From: Gluconobacter potus
Lineage (GTDB): Bacteria > Pseudomonadota > Alphaproteobacteria > Acetobacterales > Acetobacteraceae
DNA: 64,000 bases
Assembly: GCF_015244705.1 (NCBI RefSeq)
Contig: NZ_JABCQF010000001.1
Span: 124,001-188,000 of the forward strand
Direction of reading: 5' to 3'
Shown here: piece after piece, positions 50,974-59,206 of the stretch
Layout of the letters: each line of letters starts with the position of its first letter
Position numbering within the stretch: position 1 is the first letter of the stretch
The notes under the pieces: generated by a model
Told to the model about the DNA's origin: nothing
The model's input: the letters and a program-made list of their open reading frames with translations, nothing else
The model's database searches: none
Translations under genes and position numbers: made by a program

Positions 50974-52551
50974 GTGAGCGCAGCCTTCACTTCCCGCGCG
51001 CTGCTTTGCGGCTGCGCCCTGTTCACCCTGTCCGGCTGCCTCATGGTGGGGCCTGAATACCACGCGCCCAAGCCCTGGTCGCCGGCGCATTACGCCGATC
51101 ATATGGCGGGCGCGCCCGACAGCATCGTCAGCGAGATGAAGGCTGACAGTCACTGGTGGCAGGTCTTCCACGATCCCGAACTGACATCACTGGAAGACCG
51201 TCTGGTCAACCAGAACCTGTCCTTCCGCCTTGCGACCGCCAATCTGGCGCAGAGCCGCGCACAGCTCATCATGGCGGGCGCCGAGCGCTTTCCGGCCCTG
51301 AGTGCTTCAGGCTCCTACCAGCGCAGCCAGTACAGCACCAAGCAGTTGCAGGAAATCATCGGCCATGTCGCAGGCGGCATCGCGCAGTCCGAGGGCGGTT
51401 CGATCGGCAGCACCGTCGGTCCGATGCTTCAGGACGCCGCCGGTGGCGCCACCATTCCGCTGCTGAACCAGTGGCGCAGTGCGATCGACGCGACCTACGA
51501 GATCGACCTGTGGGGCCGCGTGGCGCATCAGTACGATGCCGCCAAGGCCGACCTTCAGGCGACGGATGAGGAGCGTCGCTCCGTCCTCATCGCCCAGCAG
51601 GCCGACATGGCGCATGGCTATATGAGCCTGCGCGGCGACCAGCAGCGCCTGAAGATCCTGCGCGACAACATCAAGGTCCTGACCCAGATCGCCACCATCG
51701 CACAGGACCGTTATCGCGGCGGTCTGGTGACGGAACTCGACGTGGATTCCGCACAGGCCCGCCTGCATGACACGCAGGGTCAGGAAGCGCAGCTTGAACA
51801 GGCTGTCGCGCAGGAAGAGAACGCGCTCGCCCTGCTTCTGGGTGCCCCGCCGGGCAGCCTGAACACCGAGCTGGAAAAGAATGCCGGTATCCCGGTCGTT
51901 CCGCCGGTCGTGCCCGTGGGTATCCCGTCCGAACTGGCCCATCGTCGTCCGGACATCCGCGAGGCCGAAGCCCGTCTGCGCGGTGCGGTCGCCGAAGTGG
52001 GCGAGGCCACGGCGGATTTCTATCCGAAGGTCACGATCAACGCCGATTTCGGCTTCCAGACCCTGTCCTTCCGTGATCTGGGCTTCTGGAACGCGCGCGC
52101 CTGGAACGTAGGTCCGTCCATCTCCCTGCCGATCTTCCAGGGCGGACGTCTGTACGGCCAGCTCGAACTGAAGAAATATGAGCAGAAGGCGGCGGCGATT
52201 TCCTATCAGCAGACGGTCATCAAGGCCTGGCATGACGTGGACAACGCCCTGATCGCCTATCGCGACGAACAACTGCACCGTCAGGGGCTTCAGAACGCCG
52301 TCAACGATAACAGCAAGGCGCTCATGCTGGCCCAGAGCCAGTATCGCAGCGGCCTGACGAATTATCTGAACGTCCTGAACGCTCAGGCGCAGCTCCAGTC
52401 CGCCCAGCTTGATCTCGCCAACAGTGACGCCATGCTGGCGACCAACCTGACGCGGCTTTACAACGCGCTCGGCGGCGGCTGGGAAGACGCCCTTCCCGAC
52501 AGCCGCGATGTGGCCAAGGCACAGCTCGCTTCCGCCACGCCCGGCCCCTGA
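50974..52551 (+). CDS. NodT-family outer-membrane efflux lipoprotein
   Basis: The 525-residue protein has a lipoprotein signal (LFTLSGCLMVGPEYHAP, lipobox LSGC), then the TolC-type duplicated arrangement of beta strands and long helices (about residues 60-290 and 290-500), for example VSEMKADSHWWQVFHDPELTSLEDRLVNQNLSFRLA and the repeat-starting ELAHRRPDIREAEARLRGAVAEVGEATADFYP typical of NodT. It forms the outer-membrane channel for the EmrA/EmrB pair. Start is GTG with CAGGAG 7 nt upstream. The gene is separated from emrB by the inverted tetR gene. Confidence 0.93.
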   Translation: MSAAFTSRALLCGCALFTLSGCLMVGPEYHAPKPWSPAHYADHMAGAPDSIVSEMKADSHWWQVFHDPELTSLEDRLVNQNLSFRLATANLAQSRAQLIMAGAERFPALSASGSYQRSQYSTKQLQEIIGHVAGGIAQSEGGSIGSTVGPMLQDAAGGATIPLLNQWRSAIDATYEIDLWGRVAHQYDAAKADLQATDEERRSVLIAQQADMAHGYMSLRGDQQRLKILRDNIKVLTQIATIAQDRYRGGLVTELDVDSAQARLHDTQGQEAQLEQAVAQEENALALLLGAPPGSLNTELEKNAGIPVVPPVVPVGIPSELAHRRPDIREAEARLRGAVAEVGEATADFYPKVTINADFGFQTLSFRDLGFWNARAWNVGPSISLPIFQGGRLYGQLELKKYEQKAAAISYQQTVIKAWHDVDNALIAYRDEQLHRQGLQNAVNDNSKALMLAQSQYRSGLTNYLNVLNAQAQLQSAQLDLANSDAMLATNLTRLYNALGGGWEDALPDSRDVAKAQLASATPGP

Positions 52552-52564
52552 AATCCGGCAAACC

Positions 52565-52592
52565 CGTTCAGGAGGCCGGGGCCTCCTGAACG
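52565..52592. terminator. palindromic hairpin between convergent genes
   Basis: CGTTCAGGAGGCC and GGCCTCCTGAACG are perfect complements around GG. It lies between the efflux channel gene and the convergent aldolase gene. There is no T-run on either side, so termination would depend on stem strength alone. Confidence 0.55.
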
Positions 52593-52601
52593 CTGGTCCC
52601 G

Positions 52602-53678
52602 TCAGGATTTGCGGGCGATGGACCGGCCCCTGGAGCCCAGGGTCTCGAAAGACTCGGTCAGGCGTTCGACGACGGATTTCTCGCCTTCGCGCAGCCATTT
52701 GCGGGGGTCGTAGAGTGATTTCAGGGGTTTTCCGGTTTCAGGCTCGATCTGATGCTGGAAGGCTGCCGGATGAGAGAGAACATAGCGGCCCGCACCATGG
52801 GCGAAGGCGAACTGGATATCGGTATCCAGATTCATCTTGAAGACGCCGTAAGAGACGGCTTCGCGGATTTCCTCCAGGGTCGAGCCGGATCCTCCATGGA
52901 AGACCAGCGGAAGAGGCTTGGGACCGCTCTGCGTTGCTTTCTGAACGGCATCCTGCGAGTTTTTCAGGATTTCGGGACGAAGCTGCACATTGCCCGGCTT
53001 GTAGACGCCGTGGACATTGCCGAAAGACGCGGCGATCGACACCGTCCCGATCGGGGAGAGCAGCTCCCACGCCTTCAGCACGTCCTCGGGCTGCGTGTAG
53101 AGATGCGCGTTATCCGCACCCTCTTCGAGGTCATGGCCGATGCCGTCTTCCTCGCCGCCCGTAACGCCCAGCTCGATTTCCAGCCCCATGCCCAGCGGTG
53201 CCAGCCGCTTCAGCATTGAGGCCGAGGTTGCAAGGTTCTCTTCCAGCGGCTCCGTGGAAAGATCGAGCATGTGGGATGTGAACAACGGCTTGCCAGTCGC
53301 CCTGAACTCGTCCTCGCTCATCGTGATGAGATCATCGAGCCAGGGAATCAGCTTGCGGTCGGCATGATCGGTATGGAGAATGACGGCGATGCCATATTCT
53401 TTCGCCAGAAGATGGACATGACGCGCCATGGACGCCGCGCCGAGCACACGGGCCCGAGCGGCATCGGGCAGACCTTCGCCGGCATAGAAACGTGCGCCAC
53501 CATTGGAGATCTGGATGATGACGTCCGATCCGTTGCGGGCAGCCGCCTCCAGAACCGCGTTGACGCTGTCGGTGCCGACGACGTTGATGGCGGGAAGGGC
53601 ATAGCCCCCTTCGTGGCAGGCCCTGATCAGGGCAAGATAACTGGCGCCACTGACGACGCCGGGAGAAACTTGTGACAT
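52602..53678 (-). CDS. fbaA: class II fructose-bisphosphate aldolase
   Basis: The 358-residue zinc enzyme is of class IIA (E. coli FbaA type): PGVVSGASYLALIRACHEGGYALPAINVVGTDSVNAVLEAAA, the zinc-ligand segment ILHTDHADRKLIPWLD, GLEIELGVTGGEEDG, SFGNVHGVYKPGNVQL, VFHGGSGSTLEEI and KMNLDTDIQ. It cleaves or forms fructose 1,6-bisphosphate; acetic acid bacteria of this type often lack phosphofructokinase, so a gluconeogenic/pentose-cycle role is likely. The ATG at 53678 has GGAG 6 nt upstream. A large hairpin lies just upstream of that ribosome site. Confidence 0.95.
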   Translation of the reverse strand: MSQVSPGVVSGASYLALIRACHEGGYALPAINVVGTDSVNAVLEAAARNGSDVIIQISNGGARFYAGEGLPDAARARVLGAASMARHVHLLAKEYGIAVILHTDHADRKLIPWLDDLITMSEDEFRATGKPLFTSHMLDLSTEPLEENLATSASMLKRLAPLGMGLEIELGVTGGEEDGIGHDLEEGADNAHLYTQPEDVLKAWELLSPIGTVSIAASFGNVHGVYKPGNVQLRPEILKNSQDAVQKATQSGPKPLPLVFHGGSGSTLEEIREAVSYGVFKMNLDTDIQFAFAHGAGRYVLSHPAAFQHQIEPETGKPLKSLYDPRKWLREGEKSVVERLTESFETLGSRGRSIARKS

Positions 53679-53691
53679 TGGCGACTCCAAC

Positions 53692-53740
53692 ACAACGCAT
53701 GAAACGGGCCAGCAGAACGGGCATGGCCGTGATGCGTTGT
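53692..53740 (-). promoter_or_regulatory. large stem-loop in the aldolase leader
   Basis: On the minus strand ACAACGCAT pairs perfectly with ATGCGTTGT, and inside it ACGGCCA pairs with TGGCCCGT with one bulged C, giving about 16 pairs over 49 nt. It ends 3 nt before the GGAG ribosome motif of fbaA. It could be an RNA control element or a DNA operator. Confidence 0.6.
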
Positions 53741-53848
53741 ACTGTACGATGCTAATCTGTTTTCGTCATGAGCGCTAAAGTATCGGGAACAGTTGTTGTC
53801 AGGATTTGTTGCTTGTGATCCCTACCCTGTGGAGACTATGGAAAAGAC

Positions 53849-54616
53849 ATGGTGCCAAATCTTTCCGACCCCGATCTTCCCGCCCGTATCCTCGTCGTCG
53901 AAGATGACGCGGGCATGCGGACCCTCATTCTCCGCGCCCTCCAGGGCGGCGGTTTCCGTGCCCGTGGCGTGGCCTGCGGGGATGAGATGTGGGCTGCACT
54001 CGAAGTGGCGCCCGTCGATCTCATCATCATGGACATCATGTTGCCGGGCAAAAGCGGCATCGAACTGTGCCGGGCGCTGCGCAGCGGACAGGGTGCCACG
54101 CATGAGAACGAAACCCCGCCGGCCCAGGTGCCGATCATCATGGTCTCGGCCCGTGGCGAGGAGCGCGATCGCGTAAACGGTCTCGAATCGGGCGCGGACG
54201 ACTATGTCCCCAAGCCCTTCGGCCAGCGCGAACTTCTGGCGCGCGTGCGTGCGGTCCTCCGCCGTGGCATCGCAACCGGCGCTCCGCAGGAGCGCGTGCG
54301 TCGTGAGACCCTGCGTTTCGCGGGCTGGACGCTCGACCTGCGCCGCCGCGAACTGACGGACCCGTCCGGGGCCACCGTCGATATTTCCGGCGCGGAACAC
54401 GATCTGCTGACGAGCTTTCTGGACAATCCACAGCGGGTCATCGCCCGTGACCGGCTTCTGGAACTGTCGCGGACCCGTCTGGGTGATGTGTCGGACCGCA
54501 GCATCGACGTGCTCGTCAGCCGCCTGCGCCGCAAACTGGGCTCTGACGCCGATCAGCTGATCCGCACCGTGCGCGGTCTGGGCTACATCTTCGTGGCCGA
54601 GGTTGAACGGGTCTGA
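53849..54616 (+). CDS. OmpR-family response regulator
   Basis: The 255-residue regulator has a receiver domain (ARILVVEDDAGMRTLILRAL, acceptor Asp62 in LIIMDIMLPGKSG, Lys in DDYVPKPF) and a winged-helix output domain (ISGAEHDLLTSFLDNPQRVIARDRLLELSRTRLGDVSDRSIDVLVSRLRRKLG). The sequence style (IDVLVSRLRRKLGSDADQLIRTVRGLGYIF) is that of OmpR/RstA-like regulators. A short insert follows the receiver's third helix. The kinase follows immediately, apparently starting at a CTG overlapping this stop codon. Confidence 0.93.
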   Translation: MVPNLSDPDLPARILVVEDDAGMRTLILRALQGGGFRARGVACGDEMWAALEVAPVDLIIMDIMLPGKSGIELCRALRSGQGATHENETPPAQVPIIMVSARGEERDRVNGLESGADDYVPKPFGQRELLARVRAVLRRGIATGAPQERVRRETLRFAGWTLDLRRRELTDPSGATVDISGAEHDLLTSFLDNPQRVIARDRLLELSRTRLGDVSDRSIDVLVSRLRRKLGSDADQLIRTVRGLGYIFVAEVERV

Positions 54617-56001
54617 ACATCCAGAATCGCATTCTGCTGTGGCCGCTGGGGCTGGTCGGGCGCGTCTGCGTTGTCCTGACCGTCGCAGTGACACTGGTGT
54701 TCCTGACGAACGCCATTTTCTACGGTCAGGCAGAGACCTACATCGTCGATGACGTGCGCATCGCCCAGCTGGGCGAGGCGCTGAGTACGGATTTGCGCGT
54801 TCTCGCCGCAGCCCCCGTCGGCCAGAGATCCTTTCTGGCCGTCATGCTCTCGGGTAGCGAACTCAGCGTGGCGTGGCAGCCCGCCTCGATCACGCCCGCG
54901 CTGCCGGGGCACCATCCGGTCGCGCTCACGCAGCTTGTCAGGCGCCTGACCGCTGACGATCCCATTCTCGAACAGGCCCATCTGGACCTCTACACGCTCG
55001 GCCCGGGAAGTGCCGACGTGCTGGGGTCCCAGCGCCTGCCGGACGGGAGCTACATCCATTTTCGCGTGCCCGGCATGCTGGGTCATCATCGCGTCACGCG
55101 CGGTCTGGCCTCGGCGGCCATTGCGGCGGGCGCGGTGGCCATTGCCGCGGCCATGCTGATCCGTGGCCTCAGTATGCCGCTCCGCGCGCTGGTCTCGGTC
55201 GCGGACCGCATCGGCTCCAGCGAGAAATGGGTGCCGCTGGCCGAACGCGGACCGCCCGAAGTCCGCGGTCTGGCCCACGCCATCAACGCCATGCAGGACC
55301 GTATCCAGAGCCTCATCAATGACCGGACGCAGGCTCTGGCAGCCGTGTCGCACGATCTGCGCACACCACTGACCCGCCTGCGCCTGCGCTGCGGCTTCCT
55401 CAGTGACGGAGAGGCACAGGCTGCCATCGAGGCCGATCTGGACGAGATGGAAGCCATGGTGAACGGCATCCTCGCCTATCTCGCCGGCGCGGATGATCCG
55501 GAAGTGCCCCGCACCATCAATATCGTCGCCACGCTTGAAACCCTCGTGGACGATCATGTCGATCGCGGGCACGAGGCCCGTTACGAAGGGCCGGACCGCG
55601 CGCTGGTCCATGTCCGTCCGCTCGCCATGAAACGCGTGCTGTCGAACCTGATCGAAAACGCCATCAATTATGGCGGCAATGTCCTCGCCACCCTCCGCAC
55701 CCGCGAGGACGGCGCGCTCGAAATCGCCATCAGCGACAGCGGCCCCGGCATTCCCGAGAGCGAGTACCAGCGTGTGCTGACCCCGTTCTACCGTCTGGAA
55801 GGCTCGCGCTCGCGGGCCACGGGGGGAATCGGGCTGGGGCTTGCGATCGTCCAGCGCGAAATCGCGCGCGAGGGCGGCTCTCTGGTTCTGGGGCGCGGGG
55901 ATGCTTCCAAGGGCTATGGCGGCCTGCGTGCGACCATCATCCTGCCCAAGGGACTCCCTTCTCCGGCAAGGAAAACCGAGGGGCAGGGCGAACAGGTCTG
56001 A
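54613..56001 (+). CDS. sensor histidine kinase with probable CUG start
   Basis: This kinase pairs with the regulator just upstream. The first ATG/GTG/TTG in frame is GTG 54688, but that would cut the first membrane helix. Extending upstream gives NIQNRILLWPLGLVGRVCVVLTVAVTLVFLTNAIFY-type sequence, the expected EnvZ-like N-terminus, starting at CTG 54613 that overlaps the regulator's TGA (CTGA), with GAGG 10 nt upstream. From that start the protein has 462 residues: two helices, a periplasmic loop, HAMP, His247 (VSHDLRTPLTRLRLR), and an ATPase domain (NLIENAINYGG, SDSGPGIPESE, GGIGLGLAIVQRE). Confidence 0.88.
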   Translation: MNIQNRILLWPLGLVGRVCVVLTVAVTLVFLTNAIFYGQAETYIVDDVRIAQLGEALSTDLRVLAAAPVGQRSFLAVMLSGSELSVAWQPASITPALPGHHPVALTQLVRRLTADDPILEQAHLDLYTLGPGSADVLGSQRLPDGSYIHFRVPGMLGHHRVTRGLASAAIAAGAVAIAAAMLIRGLSMPLRALVSVADRIGSSEKWVPLAERGPPEVRGLAHAINAMQDRIQSLINDRTQALAAVSHDLRTPLTRLRLRCGFLSDGEAQAAIEADLDEMEAMVNGILAYLAGADDPEVPRTINIVATLETLVDDHVDRGHEARYEGPDRALVHVRPLAMKRVLSNLIENAINYGGNVLATLRTREDGALEIAISDSGPGIPESEYQRVLTPFYRLEGSRSRATGGIGLGLAIVQREIAREGGSLVLGRGDASKGYGGLRATIILPKGLPSPARKTEGQGEQV

Positions 56002-56118
56002 AAACACCCGGCCTGCCGTTAAAAATACGGGAAGTCGGACCAATGCAGTCCCGACACTTGCACCTTGGGGAGAAGTGGCACATGTCAGGGCGGACTGGAA
56101 CGCAAGGACATGACCACG

Positions 56119-56682
56119 ATGTTCATCGAGACCGAAGACACTCCCAACCCCGCTACCCTGAAATTCCTGCCCGGCCGCAGCGTGACCGGTGATGCCCGTC
56201 CCGTCGATTTCGGCGATGCGGATGTCGCCGCCGGACGGTCCGAACTGGCGAGCGCCCTGTTCGACCAGCCGAACGTGCGCCGCGTCTTCCTCGGCGGCGA
56301 TTTCGTCTCCGTCACCAAGTCCGACGACATCAGCTGGGGCGACCTCAAGCCCGTCGTCTTGGGCACGATCACGACCTTCTTCGAAAGCGGCCGCCCGGTC
56401 CTGTCGGGAACGCAGTCCGCTCCGGAGCATGACGTCTCCCCCGAAGACGCCGAAGTCGTCAGCCGTATCCAGGACCTGCTCGACACCCGCGTGCGTCCGG
56501 CCGTCGCCGGTGACGGCGGCGACATCGCCTTCCGCGGCTACAAGGACGGCGTGGTCTATCTGGCCATGCAGGGCGCCTGCTCCGGCTGCCCGTCCTCCCG
56601 CGCGACCCTGAAGCACGGCGTCGAGAACATGCTGCGGCACTATGTTCCCGAAGTCGCCTCGGTCGAACAGGTCGAGGACTGA
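56119..56682 (+). CDS. Nfu-type iron-sulfur cluster scaffold
   Basis: The 187-residue protein has the N-terminal Nfu domain (MFIETEDTPNPATLKFLPGRSV, DQPNVRRVFLGGDFVSVTK) and a C-terminal NifU-like domain with the cluster-binding CSGCPSS (CxxC) after DGGDIAFRGYKDGVVYLAMQGA. It carries and delivers [4Fe-4S] clusters to target enzymes, for example the serine deaminase or radical SAM proteins. The start is placed at ATG 56119, 10 nt after AAGGA, which also matches the family N-terminus; ATG 56110 is too close to that motif. Confidence 0.92.
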   Translation: MFIETEDTPNPATLKFLPGRSVTGDARPVDFGDADVAAGRSELASALFDQPNVRRVFLGGDFVSVTKSDDISWGDLKPVVLGTITTFFESGRPVLSGTQSAPEHDVSPEDAEVVSRIQDLLDTRVRPAVAGDGGDIAFRGYKDGVVYLAMQGACSGCPSSRATLKHGVENMLRHYVPEVASVEQVED

Positions 56683-56685
56683 ACC

Positions 56686-57306
56686 ATGGACGGCCAGACA
56701 TATCCTGATTGCGGCCCGGTTCCGGGCGCAGAAGCCCTGTTCACGCAGGCCCGGACCCCGCGCAGCTTCTCGCCGCGCCCGGTCGGGGAGGATGTCCTGC
56801 GCCGTCTGTATGATCTGGTGAAGCTGGGGCCGACCTCCGGCAACTGCTCACCGGGCCGCTTCGTCTTCCTCACGACACAGGACGCCCGCGAGCGCATCCG
56901 CCCCGCCCTGTCCCCGGGAAACGTCGCCCGCGCCATGGCGGCCCCGGTTCTGGCAGTCGTCTGTCATGATCCACTGTTTTTCGAAGCACTCCCCCGGCTG
57001 AACCCGCAGCAAGGCCTGCGCGACTGGTTCGCGGCCGATGTGGGCCTGTCCGATGAGACAGCGTTCCGCAACGGCACGCTGGAAGGCGCCTATCTCATCA
57101 TGGCCGCCCGGATGCTCGGCCTGTCCGCCATGCCGATGTCCGGCTTCGACAGCTTCATGGTCGAGGACACGCTGCTGAACGCCACCGGCTGGCGCGTGAA
57201 CTTCCTCGTGGGTCTCGGCTACCCGGCGGAAAACGAACCCGCCCCCGATCACGCCGAGCCCCGCGCGCCCCGCCTGGACTTCGGAGAAGCGTGTCTGTGT
57301 CTGTAA
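56686..57306 (+). CDS. rutE: RutE-like malonic semialdehyde reductase / nitroreductase
   Basis: The 206-residue flavoprotein matches the RutE/HadB branch: LFTQARTPRSFSPRPVGEDVLRRLYDLVKLGPTSGNCSPGRFVFL, then RPALSPGNVARAMAAPVLAVVCHD, FRNGTLEGAYLIMAARMLGLSAMPMSGFD and the closing NFLVGLGYPAENEPA. Enzymes of this branch reduce malonic semialdehyde in pyrimidine use, but no rut genes surround it here, so the substrate may differ. It lies 3 bp after the Nfu gene, and its end overlaps the start of tsaB. Confidence 0.82.
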   Translation: MDGQTYPDCGPVPGAEALFTQARTPRSFSPRPVGEDVLRRLYDLVKLGPTSGNCSPGRFVFLTTQDARERIRPALSPGNVARAMAAPVLAVVCHDPLFFEALPRLNPQQGLRDWFAADVGLSDETAFRNGTLEGAYLIMAARMLGLSAMPMSGFDSFMVEDTLLNATGWRVNFLVGLGYPAENEPAPDHAEPRAPRLDFGEACLCL

Positions 57307-57938
57307 AGGCGGGGTCTGTAAGGACAGTCGTTTTCAACGGGGCAGGGGCCGGCACCGGCCTGACCAGTCTGGTGGCGCTCGTTGAGGACGGGCATGTCGT
57401 CGCGGAAAAACTGATGGCCGGTCGCGGGGCCTCCGAACATTTCGCGCCCGCTATCCGAGAACTCCTGACGCAGAACAACTGGACCACGCCCCCTGACCGC
57501 GTCGTCGCCGTCATCGGTCCGGGTTCCTTTACGGGCCTGCGCTCGTCCCTGTCGCTGGCAGCGGGGCTGGCGGCAGGCTGGAACTGCCCCACGATCGGCG
57601 TCACGCTCGGTGCGGCCATCCGCGCCACGCTGGGTCGCCCGGATGCCGTCTGTGTCAGCATCGCCCGTCGCGGCCGGGTTTTCGTGGACCCGCCGCACGG
57701 TCCCGTCACAGCCAGCCAGACCGCCGATCTTGATGCCACAGGCTGGGCCTGCGTGACGGGCGACGCCGTTTCCGAAAAGACCGACTGGCCCTGTCCGGTG
57801 CTTCCCTGCGAGGCACCTTATGCGCTGGGCATCATACAGGCCGCGCAGGGCGTCACGCCCGGTCCGCTGATGCCGCTCTATGTCGATCCCCCCGAAGCGA
57901 AGCCCCCCGCCGCCGGTCTGAGGCCTGCGCCACTGTGA
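57291..57938 (+). CDS. tsaB: tRNA threonylcarbamoyladenosine biosynthesis protein TsaB
   Basis: The 215-residue ASKHA-fold protein has VIGPGSFTGLRSSLSLAAGLAAG, the TsaB signature, and an early Asp-poor first strand (VVFNGAGAGTGLTSL). With TsaD and TsaE it makes t6A37 in ANN-decoding tRNAs. The first strand usually contains an Asp (ILAIDTS); here it is VVFNGAG, so that residue is Asn, which is not unusual for TsaB since it lacks catalysis. The start is GTG inside the end of the reductase gene; RimI follows with a GTGA overlap. Confidence 0.9.
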   Translation: MSVSVKAGSVRTVVFNGAGAGTGLTSLVALVEDGHVVAEKLMAGRGASEHFAPAIRELLTQNNWTTPPDRVVAVIGPGSFTGLRSSLSLAAGLAAGWNCPTIGVTLGAAIRATLGRPDAVCVSIARRGRVFVDPPHGPVTASQTADLDATGWACVTGDAVSEKTDWPCPVLPCEAPYALGIIQAAQGVTPGPLMPLYVDPPEAKPPAAGLRPAPL

Positions 57939-58378
57939 ACAGTCCTGAAAAGGATTTCCAGTTAAGGGTCATGGGGATCGAATGTGCGCCGCTTCTTGCC
58001 GCGCTGCATGAAGTCACGTTTCGCGGCGGAGAAGTCTGGGACGCAACTTCATTTGCCTCCCTGCTTTCAGGTCACGGGACTGAAGCCACGCTTGCCGTGA
58101 TCGACACTGTTCCCGTCGGCTTCATTCTTGCGCGGACAATTCTGGACGAAACGGAAATCCTGACCCTGGCCGTGCACCCGGATTTCCGGCGCCGCGGGAT
58201 TGGAAAGGCTCTGGTGCAGAATGTTCTGGGCAAAGGGAAAGTATTTCTGGAGGTAGCAGTCTGTAACAATCGGGCCGCTGCTCTGTATGAGGCATGCGGT
58301 TTTGTAAAAGCGGGGCTCCGTCGCGGTTATTACAAAGATGGAAGCGACGCCCAGGTGCTTGTTTCTAGCGATGTTTAA
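57935..58378 (+). CDS. rimI: RimI-like ribosomal protein N-acetyltransferase
   Basis: The 147-residue GNAT enzyme has the acetyl-CoA motif A segment ILTLAVHPDFRRRGIGKALVQNVL and the C-terminal CNNRAAALYEACGFVKAGLRRGYYKDGSDAQVL, which matches RimI (N-acetylation of the S18 N-terminus). Its start at GTG overlaps the tsaB stop, the classic tsaB-rimI pair. The RimI Asn (ALYEACGF) and Tyr (YYKDG) positions are present. It overlaps the convergent TusA-like gene by 14 bp. Confidence 0.88.
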   Translation: MNSPEKDFQLRVMGIECAPLLAALHEVTFRGGEVWDATSFASLLSGHGTEATLAVIDTVPVGFILARTILDETEILTLAVHPDFRRRGIGKALVQNVLGKGKVFLEVAVCNNRAAALYEACGFVKAGLRRGYYKDGSDAQVLVSSDV

Positions 58379-58613
58379 CGCTTAGGCAATAAAGATCCGG
58401 GCTGTCAGTAACAGGTGAATCCGCCAGAATTGCGTGACCGAGTGCCTTTACGGACGCGCCGACGTTCTTCCGTGTCTCTGTTCCGCGAAGCCGTACTTCA
58501 AGTGTCTGTCCGGAAGTCATGGTGTCGAGTTTTGCCCGGACATATACTGTGGTCATGGGGCATTTTTTTTCAGTTATATCTATGAAAAATGTTTCATTTT
58601 CTGTCACGCACAT
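58365..58613 (-). CDS. TusA-family sulfur carrier
   Basis: The 82-residue protein has a TusA/SirA-like core: DITEKKCPMTTVYVRAKLDTMTSGQTLEVRL, where the CP motif holds the reactive Cys at about residue 18, and a second part ASVKALGHAILADSPV. The N-terminus is longer than in TusA and the Pro after CP-x is Thr. It may pass sulfur for tRNA thiolation or molybdopterin; the partner is not in the window. The flanking region (58380-58690) is lower in GC than its neighbours. Confidence 0.7.
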   Translation of the reverse strand: MCVTENETFFIDITEKKCPMTTVYVRAKLDTMTSGQTLEVRLRGTETRKNVGASVKALGHAILADSPVTDSPDLYCLSVKHR

Positions 58614-58694
58614 GTTTCTTTCTTTTTATGCTTGAACCGAGCAATTTATGACTGCTACATGCTCACTCGCTCAAGGATGAAGGACTTAACTACA

Positions 58695-59102
58695 ATGTCG
58701 CAAGAGACAAATGCTTCCGAACTGCATCAGCTGACCGCGCAGATCGTTACGGCCTATGTATCGAACAACGATATTCCGGCTGACGCTCTTCCGGCCCTGA
58801 TCCGGTCCGTCCATGACTCTCTTGCAACGGTGAACGTTCCGGAAGAGGCTCCTGTTGAAAAGCCGGTGCCGGCCGTTTCGCCGCGCAAGTCGGTTTTCCC
58901 GGACTACATCATCTGCCTTGAGGACGGAAAGAAGCTGAAGCTGCTGCGCCGTCACCTCAAGACCGCCTACAACATGACGCCGCAGGAATACCGCGAGCGC
59001 TGGGGGCTGCCGCCGGAATATCCGATGGTTGCGCCGAACTACGCGAACCACCGCTCGTCTCTGGCCCGCAAGATCGGCCTCGGCCGTCGTCGCGAAGACT
59101 GA
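58695..59102 (+). CDS. mucR: MucR/Ros-family regulator with degenerate zinc site
   Basis: The 135-residue protein has the Ros/MucR layout: a helical oligomerising N-domain (residues 1-45), then PDYIICLEDGKKLKLLRRHLKTAYNMTPQEYRERWGLPPEYPMVAPNYANHRSSLARKIGLGRR. In canonical members this region reads C-x2-C ... H ... H; here Cys74 and His87 are kept but the second Cys is Asp77 and the last His position is Tyr92. Other family members are known to fold without zinc. MucR binds AT-rich DNA, regulating exopolysaccharide, motility and cell-cycle genes. AAGGA lies 10 nt upstream of the ATG. Confidence 0.92.
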   Translation: MSQETNASELHQLTAQIVTAYVSNNDIPADALPALIRSVHDSLATVNVPEEAPVEKPVPAVSPRKSVFPDYIICLEDGKKLKLLRRHLKTAYNMTPQEYRERWGLPPEYPMVAPNYANHRSSLARKIGLGRRRED

Positions 59103-59110
59103 GAGCCTCT

Positions 59111-59150
59111 TTTCCCTGCCGCCGGTTTCTTCATCCCGATGGCAGGGAAA
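59111..59150 (+). terminator. hairpin after mucR
   Basis: TTTCCCTGCC and GGCAGGGAAA form a perfect 10-bp stem around a 20-nt loop, 8 nt after the mucR stop codon. The 3' arm is not followed by a T-run; it may stabilise the mRNA end or act as a weak terminator. Confidence 0.5.
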
Positions 59151-59206
59151 GCCTGACAGGTTCCACAAAGTGGACAAGACGCCTGTTTTTCGGCTAGGCC
59201 GCAGAT

